Of a stretch of DNA of 9,550 nucleotides, positions 1 to 6,226 are shown in pieces. Where the stretch lies: contig JBFWMG010000062.1 in NCBI GenBank assembly GCA_050251715.1, positions 1 through 9,550 on the forward strand, given 5' to 3'. Within the stretch, counting starts at the first letter, position 1. Each line of letters opens with the position of its first letter. The DNA comes from JBFWMG01 sp050251715 (GTDB taxonomy: Bacteria > Desulfobacterota > Desulfovibrionia > Desulfovibrionales > Desulfovibrionaceae). The notes beneath the pieces were generated by a model, which saw nothing but the letters and a program-made list of their open reading frames with translations, was not told where the DNA came from and did not search any database. The translations under genes and the position numbers were made by a program.

Positions 1-152
1 GGCGGGGGAGATGGCTACGGTTGGGACAATCGAGTTCCCCAGGCTGGCGGCGGCATAATGCCGCGTATATGTGGACGGGGAAGGATTCCGGCTGGGCCGC
101 AGACTTTATCCGCCCGACATCTCTCCTACCCCATACCACCGGGAACCGGGGT

Positions 153-169
153 TTGGGGCAGAGCCCCAA
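153..169. repeat. Short perfect palindrome TTGGGGC-aga-GCCCCAA
   Basis: A 7-bp perfect stem (153-159 with 163-169) closes on a 3-nt loop. It sits in G-rich flanks and has no T-tract on either side, so it is not a textbook intrinsic terminator. From memory, similar 'GGGGCAGAGCCCC' units are common between genes in Desulfovibrio-type genomes; this is not verified here. Confidence 0.6.
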
Positions 170-193
170 TGGGGGCAGTTCACCATTTGCTGG

Positions 194-258
194 AAGGGTC
201 TTTTGGGCCTGAAGGGCGGGCGGCTTTTGCGCCCGTCCTTCAGGCTCAAAAGACCCTT
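194..258 (+). repeat. 29-bp hairpin with two G-U wobbles
   Basis: Bases 194-222 pair with 230-258 without a gap, leaving a 7-nt loop (gcttttg, 223-229). All 29 positions pair as plus-strand RNA. The only non-Watson-Crick pairs are G206-U246 and G216-U236. On the minus strand both would be A-C mismatches, which weakly suggests that any functional transcript is plus-strand. There is no T-tract after it. It could be a 3'-end processing or terminator hairpin of a gene left of the window, a small structured RNA, or a dispersed intergenic repeat. Confidence 0.7.
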
Positions 259-390
259 GCTTCAAAGAGTGGACTGTAGCGCTCGCAGACCTTCCGGCCA
301 CCACACGCCCCCCCGTCACCCACACCTTCTTCTCAACCTCATCGCGCCGCGACCTCAACCCGTCCGGCGCCCTTCGCCGCCGACTGGGGT

Positions 391-409
391 GCAGGGGATC
401 ATCCCCTGC
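391..409. repeat. Perfect palindrome GCAGGGGA-tca-TCCCCTGC
   Basis: An 8-bp perfect stem (391-398 with 402-409) has a 3-nt loop. It lies about 120 bp beyond the stop of the minus-strand PatB-type gene. No T-run follows on the minus strand. It may help end or protect that transcript, or belong to a dispersed intergenic repeat family. Confidence 0.6.
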
Positions 410-532
410 CGGGTCCAGGCCGACTAGCCGTTAGGTGAGCAACGCGAACCTTACGGATATCGAGAGCAGAGATGCAGCGCCCTGGTCGCGCGCCAGCGCG
501 AAATCTTCACGCCGTTCCCCCTCCTCCCGGTC

Positions 533-1714
533 TCAGCCGAACACCCGTTCCAGCCGTTGCAACGCGTCCTCCAGCATCGCCCTCGGGCAGGCGAAGTTGA
601 GGCGCATGAAATGTTCGCCGCCGGGGCCGAAGGTGTGGCCGTGGTTGAGGGCAAGGCGGGCCTCGGTTTGCACGCGGCGCACCACCTCGGCCATGTCCAG
701 GCCGGTTCCGGAAAAATTCAGCCAGGCCAGGTAGGTGGCCTCGGGCTCCATGTACGCCACGCCGGGCATACGGCTGGCGGCGGCGGCCACCAGGTCGCGG
801 TTGGCCGCCAGGTAGTCCAGCAGGGCGTCGAGCCAGGGGACGCCGTGGGTGTAGGCGGCCACGGCGGCCATGGGGCCGAAGGCGTTGGGATCGTACAGCC
901 CGCACTTGCCCATCTGCGCCTTGAACCGGGCGCGCAGTTCCGGGTCCGCGATAAGCATGTTGCCGGTCATGGTCCCGGCCAGGTTGAAGGTCTTGGACGC
1001 CGAGGTGCAGGTGATGACCCGCTGCCGGATGCCATCAGAGATCCCGGCAAGCATGGTGTGGGCATGCGCCTCGAAGACCAGGTCGTGGTGGATTTCGTCG
1101 GCCACGATGAGCACGCCGCGCGGCAGGCAGATGGCCGCCACGCGCTCCAGTTCCGCCCGCGTCCAGACGCGGCCGCCCGGATTGTGGGGCGAGCACAGGA
1201 TGAGCATGCGCGCGCCCCGGTCGCACAGCGCCTCCAGTTCCTCGAAATTCATGCGGTACTTCCCGTCTTCGAGCACGAGGCGGTTGGGCGCGGCGATGCA
1301 GCCATTGTTGGCCACCGCGCCGAAGAACGGATAGTAGACCGGGGGCTGCACGATGACCGTGTCGCCGGGCGTGCAGAACGCCTGCACGGCCATGTTCAGC
1401 CCGTTGACGATGCCGTTGGTGGCGCAGATCCATTCCGGTTCGATGCGGGTATGGTGCCTGCGCGCCATCCACGCCACCACGGCGGCGCGGTAGTCCGCGT
1501 CATCCCCGTAATAGCCGTGGATGCCGAACGCGGCGGCCCGCATGAAGGCCTCGTTCACTTCCTGCGGCGAACGGAACTCCATGTCCGCCACCCACATGGA
1601 CAGGCCGTCCACGGGCGACACCCCGTACCGTGCCTCCATGGTGTCCCATTTCTCGCAATGGGTGCCCCGCCGATCAATCACCGTGTCGAAATCAAATCCC
1701 GTTGATAGCGTCAT
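533..1714 (-). CDS. patB: MalY/PatB-family PLP-dependent C-S beta-lyase
   Basis: This 393-aa fold-type I PLP enzyme belongs to the MalY/PatB group. These enzymes cleave cystathionine or cysteine conjugates to a thiol, pyruvate and ammonia in the cytoplasm. The start resembles MalY ('FDFDTVIDRRGT'), with 'WVADMEF' at 41-47, where the family conserves an (S/A)DM motif. The substrate and cofactor signatures are SPHNPGGRVW at 175-184 (Asn178), ADEIHHDL at 205-212 (Asp206), SASKTFN at 238-244 (Lys241 is the predicted Schiff-base lysine) and MRLNFACPR at 370-378 (Arg371 should bind the carboxylate). Length is normal and the gene looks intact. The ATG at 1714 has AGGA about 10 nt upstream. It follows mutY on the same strand after a 64-bp AT-rich gap that probably carries its own promoter. 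The exact substrate (cystathionine, cysteine or another S-conjugate) cannot be read from sequence; an aminotransferase role is less likely. Confidence 0.93.
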   Translation of the reverse strand: MTLSTGFDFDTVIDRRGTHCEKWDTMEARYGVSPVDGLSMWVADMEFRSPQEVNEAFMRAAAFGIHGYYGDDADYRAAVVAWMARRHHTRIEPEWICATNGIVNGLNMAVQAFCTPGDTVIVQPPVYYPFFGAVANNGCIAAPNRLVLEDGKYRMNFEELEALCDRGARMLILCSPHNPGGRVWTRAELERVAAICLPRGVLIVADEIHHDLVFEAHAHTMLAGISDGIRQRVITCTSASKTFNLAGTMTGNMLIADPELRARFKAQMGKCGLYDPNAFGPMAAVAAYTHGVPWLDALLDYLAANRDLVAAAASRMPGVAYMEPEATYLAWLNFSGTGLDMAEVVRRVQTEARLALNHGHTFGPGGEHFMRLNFACPRAMLEDALQRLERVFG

Positions 1715-1778
1715 ATGTGAATAATCCTAATATGATACACAATACAATAGTTAAAGAGGGCAGCCGACCCGCCCCCGT
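1715..1778 (-). promoter_or_regulatory. AT-rich leader and probable promoter of the PatB-type gene
   Basis: This 64-bp gap is far more AT-rich than the genes on both sides. Read on the minus strand it contains a tandem TATTG-TATTG (1749-1740), TATCAT (1737-1732) and the Shine-Dalgarno AGGA (1728-1725). TATCAT resembles a -10 box but lies too close to the AGGA to leave a useful leader. TATTGT at 1749-1744 fits the spacing better but has no good -35 partner. The exact start of transcription is therefore unresolved. An activator-dependent promoter is possible. Confidence 0.4.
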
Positions 1779-2882
1779 TCACGCCCCGGCCAGGCGCGGG
1801 TCCAGCTCCAGCGCATCAATAAGCTTGCGGTGTCCGGCGGGAAAGGCGTAGCGGCCCAGCTCGGCCAGGGTGGCCCACCGGTAGGCCGTGGCGGCCTCCA
1901 GATCGGGCACGGGCAGGCCGCCGTTGCCCGCGCCGTCCCGCAAACGCAGCAGATGGCAGTGCAGAGCCACGCGGTAGGTGGTGTAGCCGTGGCGCACCAC
2001 GCCCAGGGTGTCGGCCACTTCCACGGAAAAACCGGTCTCCTCGGCGAATTCGCGCACCACGGCGGCCTCGGGCGTCTCGCCCGGTTCGATGCGCCCGCCG
2101 GGAAACTCCCACAATCCGGCCCATGCGCCCTTGGGCAGCCGCTTCTGGATGAACAGGCGCCCCTGGTGCAGCAGCACGCCCGTGGTCACCATGAGCGGCA
2201 CGATCTCCTTGCGGCGGCCCAGGATGGGGCGATCCGCCACGATGCCCAGGCGCAGCGCCTCGCATTGCCCGGCCACCGGGCACGCGCCGCAGGCCGGTTT
2301 TTTGCCGCACACCAGCGCCCCGAACTCCATGACCGCCTGGTTCCAGTCCCGAGCGCGGCCCGGAGGCAGCATGGCCCCGGCCAGGGCGTGGATGCGGACG
2401 CGGCCCTCGCGCGCCTTGGCCGGTGCGTCCACATCGAACAGGCGCGCGCACACGCGCTCCACGTTGGCGTCCACCACGGGCAGGTCATGGTTGAAGGCAA
2501 GGCTCATGATGGCGCGGGCGGTGTACGCCCCCACGCCGGGCAGGGCGAGCAGCAGATCCAGATCATCGGGCACACGCCCCTGGTGCAGGCGCACCATGTC
2601 CCGCGCGGCGCGGTGCAGGTTGCGGGCGCGGGAATAGTAGCCAAGGCCTTCCCAGGCGTGCAGCACGTCCTCCTCGTCCGCCGCGGCCACGGACGCCACA
2701 TCGGGAAAGCGGGCGACCCACCGCGAAAAATAGGCCACGCCCCGCTCCATCTGGGTTTGCTGCAACATGATTTCGGAAATCCAGACCTGATACGGGTCAT
2801 ATCCGACCCGCCACGGCAGGGGCCGCCGATTTTTCTCAAACCAGCGGCAAAGATTTTTCTGTAGAACTGGCAGGCGATTCAT
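1779..2882 (-). CDS. mutY: A/G-specific adenine DNA glycosylase with intact Nudix box
   Basis: This 367-aa MutY removes adenine mispaired with 8-oxoguanine in base excision repair. The catalytic glutamate is Glu37 (SEIMLQQTQ, 36-44). The helix-hairpin-helix is LPGVGAYTA (114-122), with Tyr120 where several MutYs carry a catalytic tyrosine. The catalytic aspartate is Asp138 (VVDANVERV). The [4Fe-4S] cysteines are 192, 198, 201 and 207; the first gap is five residues, against the usual six. The C-terminal domain (about 228-345) is MutT-like. Unlike classical MutY it keeps a full Nudix box at 263-285 (G-x5-E-x7-RE-x2-EE-x-G-F). The usual FSH recognition loop reads YTT at 300-302. I chose the ATG at 2882 because GAGG lies 8 nt upstream (2894-2891) and the protein then begins like other MutYs; the frame could extend 36 codons upstream, to 2990. 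It is divergent from the flavin oxidoreductase gene. Confidence 0.95.
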   Translation of the reverse strand: MNRLPVLQKNLCRWFEKNRRPLPWRVGYDPYQVWISEIMLQQTQMERGVAYFSRWVARFPDVASVAAADEEDVLHAWEGLGYYSRARNLHRAARDMVRLHQGRVPDDLDLLLALPGVGAYTARAIMSLAFNHDLPVVDANVERVCARLFDVDAPAKAREGRVRIHALAGAMLPPGRARDWNQAVMEFGALVCGKKPACGACPVAGQCEALRLGIVADRPILGRRKEIVPLMVTTGVLLHQGRLFIQKRLPKGAWAGLWEFPGGRIEPGETPEAAVVREFAEETGFSVEVADTLGVVRHGYTTYRVALHCHLLRLRDGAGNGGLPVPDLEAATAYRWATLAELGRYAFPAGHRKLIDALELDPRLAGA

Positions 2883-3013
2883 GAGATAACCCTCGAAAAA
2901 CGGCGGCGGCTTCCCTTTACAGACGCGCCAAGTTACGGCATAAGTGCGCCTCCGAAACACTGTAGCGACGCTTCTTCCCTCAAAGGCCAACCGGCCCGCC
3001 TCTGAGGGAGACG
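2883..3013. promoter_or_regulatory. Divergent mutY/flavin oxidoreductase intergenic region with SD-masking hairpin
   Basis: This 131-bp gap must drive mutY leftward and the flavin oxidoreductase rightward; no strong sigma70 hexamer pair stands out on either strand. On the plus strand an inverted repeat pairs CCCTCA (2977-2982) with TGAGGG (3003-3008). It extends by T2976-A3009 and a T2975-G3010 wobble, with an inner GGCC/GGCC stem (2985-2988 with 2993-2996). The right arm covers the Shine-Dalgarno GAGGGAG (3004-3010), so the folded leader would hide the ribosome binding site of the downstream gene. Confidence 0.45.
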
Positions 3014-4123
3014 ATGCGGGACGATGCTGGAAGAACCATGACGTTTCCCATACTCACCATCGGCGATGTAGTCGCTCGCGTACCCATTGTCCAGGGCGGC
3101 ATGGGGGTCGGAATTTCCCTTTCCGGACTGGCCGCGGCAGTGGCCAACCAGGGCGGCGTCGGCGTCATTGCCGCCGCCATGATCGGCATGAAGGAGTCCG
3201 ACGCGGGCACGGACCCGCGCGGCGCCAACGTGCGCGCCCTGCGCAAGGAAATCCGCGCCGCCAGGGCCATGACCAAGGGCATTATCGGCGTCAACATCAT
3301 GGTCGCCCTCACCGACTACGACGAACTGGCCGAGGCCTCCGTCGAGGAGGGGGTGGACATCATCTTTTCCGGCGCGGGCCTGCCCGTGGATCTGCCAAAG
3401 CACGCGCCCGCCGGTTCCCACACCAAACTCGCCCCCATTGTCTCCTCGGGCCGCGCGGCATCCATTCTGTGCCGCAAGTGGCTGCACAAGTACCACCGCC
3501 TGCCCGACGCCCTGGTTGTGGAAGGCCCAAAGGCGGGCGGCCATCTCGGCTTCAAGCCCGAGCAGCTCGACCAGCCCGAATTCGCTTTGGAAATCCTGGT
3601 GCCCGAAGTGCTCGCCGCCGTGCGCCCCTTTGAGGAAGAAAACAAGACCAAAATACCGGTCATCGCGGCCGGCGGCGTGTACACCGGAGCGGACATCCAC
3701 CGCTTCCTGCGCATGGGCGCCGCGGCCGTGCAGATGGGCACCCGCTTCGTGGCCACCCACGAATGCGACGCGGACGACGCCTTCAAGCAGTCCTACGTGA
3801 CGGCCAAGGCCGATGACATGGTGGTCATCAAAAGCCCGGTGGGCCTGCCTGGCCGGGCCATTGGCAACCAGTTCATCACCGATGTGGCCAACGGCCTGCG
3901 CAAGCCCTTCAAGTGCCCCTACAAGTGCCTGAAGACCTGCGACTACCACACCGCGCCCTACTGCATCGCCATGGCGCTGACCAACGCCAAGCGGGGCAAG
4001 CTGAAGTACGGCTTCGCCTTTGCGGGCGCCAATGCCTACCGCACCACCCGCATCATTTCCGTGGCGGAACTCATCGATGAGTTGCGCACGGAATACGATG
4101 CCGCCGTGACCGCCGAAGCCTAG
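3014..4123 (+). CDS. NMO/FabK-like NAD(P)H-dependent flavin oxidoreductase with C-terminal Cys cluster
   Basis: This 369-aa FMN-binding TIM-barrel protein belongs to the 2-nitropropane dioxygenase / nitronate monooxygenase / FabK superfamily. Signatures in order are VQGGMGVGIS (26-35), IGVNIMVALT (91-100), FSGAGLP (118-124), VVEGPKAGGHLGF (168-180, His177 at the family's active-site His position), and the FMN-phosphate region IPVIAAGGV (214-222) with MGTRF (241-245). Residues 301-317 add a cysteine quartet, C-x3-C-x3-C-x7-C, not found in classical NMOs and compatible with an Fe-S cluster. An oxygen-dependent nitronate monooxygenase would be odd in the anaerobe I infer, so an enoyl reductase or other flavin reductase role is possible. 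The ATG at 3014 has GAGGGAG just upstream. An ATG at 3038 (residue 9) fits the usual family N-terminus and is a real alternative. The substrate is unknown. Confidence 0.85.
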   Translation: MRDDAGRTMTFPILTIGDVVARVPIVQGGMGVGISLSGLAAAVANQGGVGVIAAAMIGMKESDAGTDPRGANVRALRKEIRAARAMTKGIIGVNIMVALTDYDELAEASVEEGVDIIFSGAGLPVDLPKHAPAGSHTKLAPIVSSGRAASILCRKWLHKYHRLPDALVVEGPKAGGHLGFKPEQLDQPEFALEILVPEVLAAVRPFEEENKTKIPVIAAGGVYTGADIHRFLRMGAAAVQMGTRFVATHECDADDAFKQSYVTAKADDMVVIKSPVGLPGRAIGNQFITDVANGLRKPFKCPYKCLKTCDYHTAPYCIAMALTNAKRGKLKYGFAFAGANAYRTTRIISVAELIDELRTEYDAAVTAEA

Positions 4124-4137
4124 CCGTCCCCCCCAGT

Positions 4138-4159
4138 CCGCGCGTCACAAGGCGCGCGG
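4138..4159 (+). terminator. Hairpin just downstream of the flavin oxidoreductase gene
   Basis: CCGCGCG (4138-4144) pairs perfectly with CGCGCGG (4153-4159) around an 8-nt loop, 15 nt after the stop codon. Position and stability suit a transcription end, but no T-tract follows, so it is not a standard intrinsic terminator. Confidence 0.4.
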
Positions 4160-4190
4160 CGCCACCACAAGGGAACCCTCTCCATTCGTC

Positions 4191-4268
4191 CCGCGCCGTG
4201 TGGCGCGGCTGTGCCCGGCAACGGCACGGCGTGCGGCGTCGGCATGCATCCATGTCCCGATGCGGGAC
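4191..4268. repeat. Series of three short inverted repeats in convergent spacer
   Basis: CCGCGCC-gtgt-GGCGCGG (4191-4208, 7-bp perfect stem) is followed by GTGCC/GGCAC (4211-4215 with 4223-4227) and by GTCCCG-atg-CGGGAC (4254-4268, 6-bp stem). With 4138-4159 this makes four hairpins in about 130 bp between two convergent genes. They may jointly stop transcription from both sides. Apart from these repeats and the one at 4307-4319, the 197-bp spacer holds no gene I can support. Confidence 0.45.
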
Positions 4269-4289
4269 GCCCTGTCCCGACCTGTCCGG

Positions 4290-4319
4290 AAAAAGCATGA
4301 TGCGGCGGGCCCACGGCCC
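4290..4319 (-). terminator. Weak terminator candidate of the HPt-to-DUF362 cluster
   Basis: Read on the minus strand just after the DUF362 stop, GGGCC-gtg-GGCCC (4319-4307) forms a 5-bp stem. A run of five Ts lies further on at 4294-4290, about 12 nt beyond the stem. The spacing is longer than usual, so this is only a tentative call. Confidence 0.3.
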
Positions 4320-4320
4320 C

Positions 4321-5250
4321 CTACCCCCATTTGCGCAAGCGCGCCCAGGTGCGGCGCAGCAGGCTGCGCACAAGCTGACGGGGATGGAAGGACACCGGGT
4401 TGAGCGCGTGCGGCAGTTGAAACCCGGACACATCAAACACCTCGGGGCGCTCCAGGGGATAGGCGACCGTCGCCGCATCCGCCCCGGCCACGCCTCGGCG
4501 CAGCAATTCCCTCCACAGTGGCAGCGCCTCGGGCGCGAGCCCCAGCATGCCGTACACCGCCGTATCCAGCGCCACGCTGGACCATGACGCGGCCAGCAGT
4601 CCCAACGGATACGGCTCTCCCATGACCGGCCCTGCCACGTGCATGGCCGTCACGCCGTCGAGCAGCGCCACGGACGGCGGCATGGCCTGCATGATCTCGA
4701 TGATGAGCGATTCGAACCGGTTGCCCTGCTCGCCGTAACGCGAATGGGCCACCGCCTTGCGCGCGCCGGGCACGCAGCCGAACCAGTTCTTGACCGCGCC
4801 GGTGACGCGGAACTGGCTGTGCGCCTTGAGCTTGGGGAGGTTGCAGATCCAGTCGGCCTCCAGCGCCTCGGGCGCCACGCCGATGGTATGACCAAAGGAG
4901 AGCCGCAGCGGCTCGGTGCGGTGCAGATTGACAAGGGGAACGCCCAACGGCGCAAGCGCGGCGGCAAGGCCTATCTTCCCTCCCACGCCGCGCGCCGTGC
5001 CGAAACCCGGCGAATCCGCCACGCGCACCGCCGCGCCATGGTCCAGCAGCCAGCGGCACACCGCCGCCACCACAAGGGGATGCGTGCACGGCAGCCCGCC
5101 GTTCGCCGCGCGCAGCAGGTTGGGCTTGACCAGCACCCGCGCGCCCGGCGCGGGCGCAAAGGCGATGGCCGCGAACAAACGGGCCACCGCGTCGTGCAGC
5201 AACGCGGGCTCATAGGCCGCGCACCGCGCCAGCGCCACCGGAAAGGCCAT
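4321..5250 (-). CDS. DUF362 family protein without ferredoxin domain
   Basis: This 309-aa protein belongs to DUF362, a family of uncertain function that is often found with Fe-S proteins. The recognisable blocks are VLVKPNLL (39-46), THPLVVAAVCRWL (56-68), VADSPGFG (77-84), LPKLKAHSQFRVTGAVKNWFG (138-158) and LLDGVTAM with AGPVMGEPYPLG (196-217). Many relatives carry a C-terminal 2x[4Fe-4S] ferredoxin module. This one ends instead in a short basic tail and has only scattered cysteines, so it should not hold a cluster by itself. There is no signal peptide or membrane segment. I chose the ATG at 5250, 19 nt after the TtuA-like stop. The Shine-Dalgarno is poor, so translation may be coupled to the upstream gene; an in-frame GTG at 5295 would overlap that gene. 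It is the last gene of the minus-strand cluster. Confidence 0.82.
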   Translation of the reverse strand: MAFPVALARCAAYEPALLHDAVARLFAAIAFAPAPGARVLVKPNLLRAANGGLPCTHPLVVAAVCRWLLDHGAAVRVADSPGFGTARGVGGKIGLAAALAPLGVPLVNLHRTEPLRLSFGHTIGVAPEALEADWICNLPKLKAHSQFRVTGAVKNWFGCVPGARKAVAHSRYGEQGNRFESLIIEIMQAMPPSVALLDGVTAMHVAGPVMGEPYPLGLLAASWSSVALDTAVYGMLGLAPEALPLWRELLRRGVAGADAATVAYPLERPEVFDVSGFQLPHALNPVSFHPRQLVRSLLRRTWARLRKWG

Positions 5251-5269
5251 GCGCCGCACGCCCCGCGCG

Positions 5270-6175
5270 CTACCCCGCCGCCTCCACCTGCGCACGCACG
5301 CGGCACACGCCGCAGACCTCGGCGCTGGTGGGCGAACCGCAGCGGGAACACGGCGTCAGGGTGTAGTCCTTTTCCTTTTCGATACGGGCAAAGGCCGGAC
5401 GGCCATGCTTGAGAAAATGCTCGTAAAAGCCCAGCTTCTGTCCCGGACTCTGGGCCTCCAGATCGGCCCACAACTTCTTGTGCCCGGTAAAGGACGCGCC
5501 CCGGCTGTAGGGGCATGGGGCGGCATGGATCTCGAGGCCGCGCAAAAAGGCGTAGTTGGCGGTCTCGAATTCCGAGAGGCGGTACAGCGGCTTGACCTTG
5601 CGCGCAAACCCGTCCTCATCGTCCAGGCCCGGTCCCTGATCGGACAAATAGGCGCTGTCCCAACGCAGGGTGTTGGCGAAAAGCCGCGCCACCTCGTCGT
5701 CCAGGTTGTGCCCCGTGGCCAGGGCAGTGAACCCTTCGTCCTTGGCTATCTTGTTGAAATAGTATCTTTTTATTTTTCCGCACATGGAGCAGATGGGGCG
5801 CTTGACCACGGACTTGACCAGCGGGATGGCCAGGCCTTCGCGCGCAAGGTCCACCACCCGCAAGGCGAATCCGTGCGCGGCGCAAAACGCCTCCACCTTG
5901 GCCCGCGCCTGCTCCGAGGAACCAGGGATCGCCAGGTCCACATGCAACCCGGTCACGTCGTACCCCTGCAACCCCAACTCCAGCATGAGCGCCAGCGAGT
6001 CCTTGCCCCCTGACAACGCCACCAGAATGCGGTCGTCATGGGTGAACAGCTTGTGGTTGTGCACGGCGCGCTCCACCTGGCGCGTAAAAAAAAGAAAGAA
6101 GCAATCAGGACAAAACCCGGCATGGTGGCTGGGCAACGCCACCACCGCAGGCGCCTTGCATCGGCTGCATTTCAT
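5270..6175 (-). CDS. TtuA/Ncs6-type PP-loop tRNA 2-thiolation enzyme
   Basis: This 301-aa member of the TtcA/TtuA/Ncs6 superfamily would adenylate a tRNA base and replace its oxygen by sulfur. It has an N-terminal zinc-finger pattern (Cys3, 6, 22, 25), the ATP PP-loop SGGKDS (55-60), CSMC (Cys129, Cys132), GHNLDD (155-160), a third core cysteine Cys221 (APCPYS) and a C-terminal zinc finger (Cys276, 279, 288, 291). Two flanking zinc fingers plus C-x2-C and a distant Cys match TtuA, whose [4Fe-4S] ligands in Thermus are, as I recall, Cys130, 133 and 222. TtcA lacks this double-finger layout. TtuA makes 2-thioribothymidine at position 54, while Ncs6 thiolates U34; the target here is uncertain. 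The ATG at 6175 has GAGG 7 nt upstream. It follows a ubiquitin-like gene by 51 nt, a likely sulfur donor. Confidence 0.88.
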   Translation of the reverse strand: MKCSRCKAPAVVALPSHHAGFCPDCFFLFFTRQVERAVHNHKLFTHDDRILVALSGGKDSLALMLELGLQGYDVTGLHVDLAIPGSSEQARAKVEAFCAAHGFALRVVDLAREGLAIPLVKSVVKRPICSMCGKIKRYYFNKIAKDEGFTALATGHNLDDEVARLFANTLRWDSAYLSDQGPGLDDEDGFARKVKPLYRLSEFETANYAFLRGLEIHAAPCPYSRGASFTGHKKLWADLEAQSPGQKLGFYEHFLKHGRPAFARIEKEKDYTLTPCSRCGSPTSAEVCGVCRVRAQVEAAG

Positions 6176-6226
6176 GGAGATTCCTCGTGATGGCCCATGC
6201 GCGGCGGCAGAGCCCGGGACGCGGTG

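Larger units (their letters stand above)
1..532. other. Gene-free stretch with inverted repeats
   Basis: I see no credible gene here. The short open frames that cross it run through palindromes, have no good ribosome binding site and give low-complexity Pro/Arg/Gly-rich translations. The stretch holds three clear inverted repeats (153-169, 194-258 and 391-409) and a C-rich, G-poor run around 297-345. It lies downstream of the minus-strand PatB-type gene and so is probably 3' intergenic DNA. Nothing looks like a tRNA, an insertion sequence or an attachment site. The left edge of the window may cut off a neighbouring gene. Confidence 0.6.

Noticed and set aside
71..427. 118-codon open frame on the plus strand
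   Set aside because: It reads straight through the 194-258 and 391-409 palindromes, is low-complexity Pro/Arg-rich, has no good ribosome binding site and shows no recognisable domain. Such frames are common by chance in GC-rich DNA.
557..1705. 382-codon plus-strand frame opposite the PatB-type gene
   Set aside because: It is the antisense of a well-recognised PLP enzyme gene. Its His/Gly/Val-rich composition is typical of an antisense frame in GC-rich DNA.
1830..2864. 344-codon plus-strand frame opposite mutY
   Set aside because: It is antisense of mutY, whose catalytic and Fe-S residues are all in place, and it is low-complexity.
2933..3949. 338-codon minus-strand frame opposite the flavin oxidoreductase gene
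   Set aside because: The plus strand has clear FMN-barrel motifs; the antisense translation has none.
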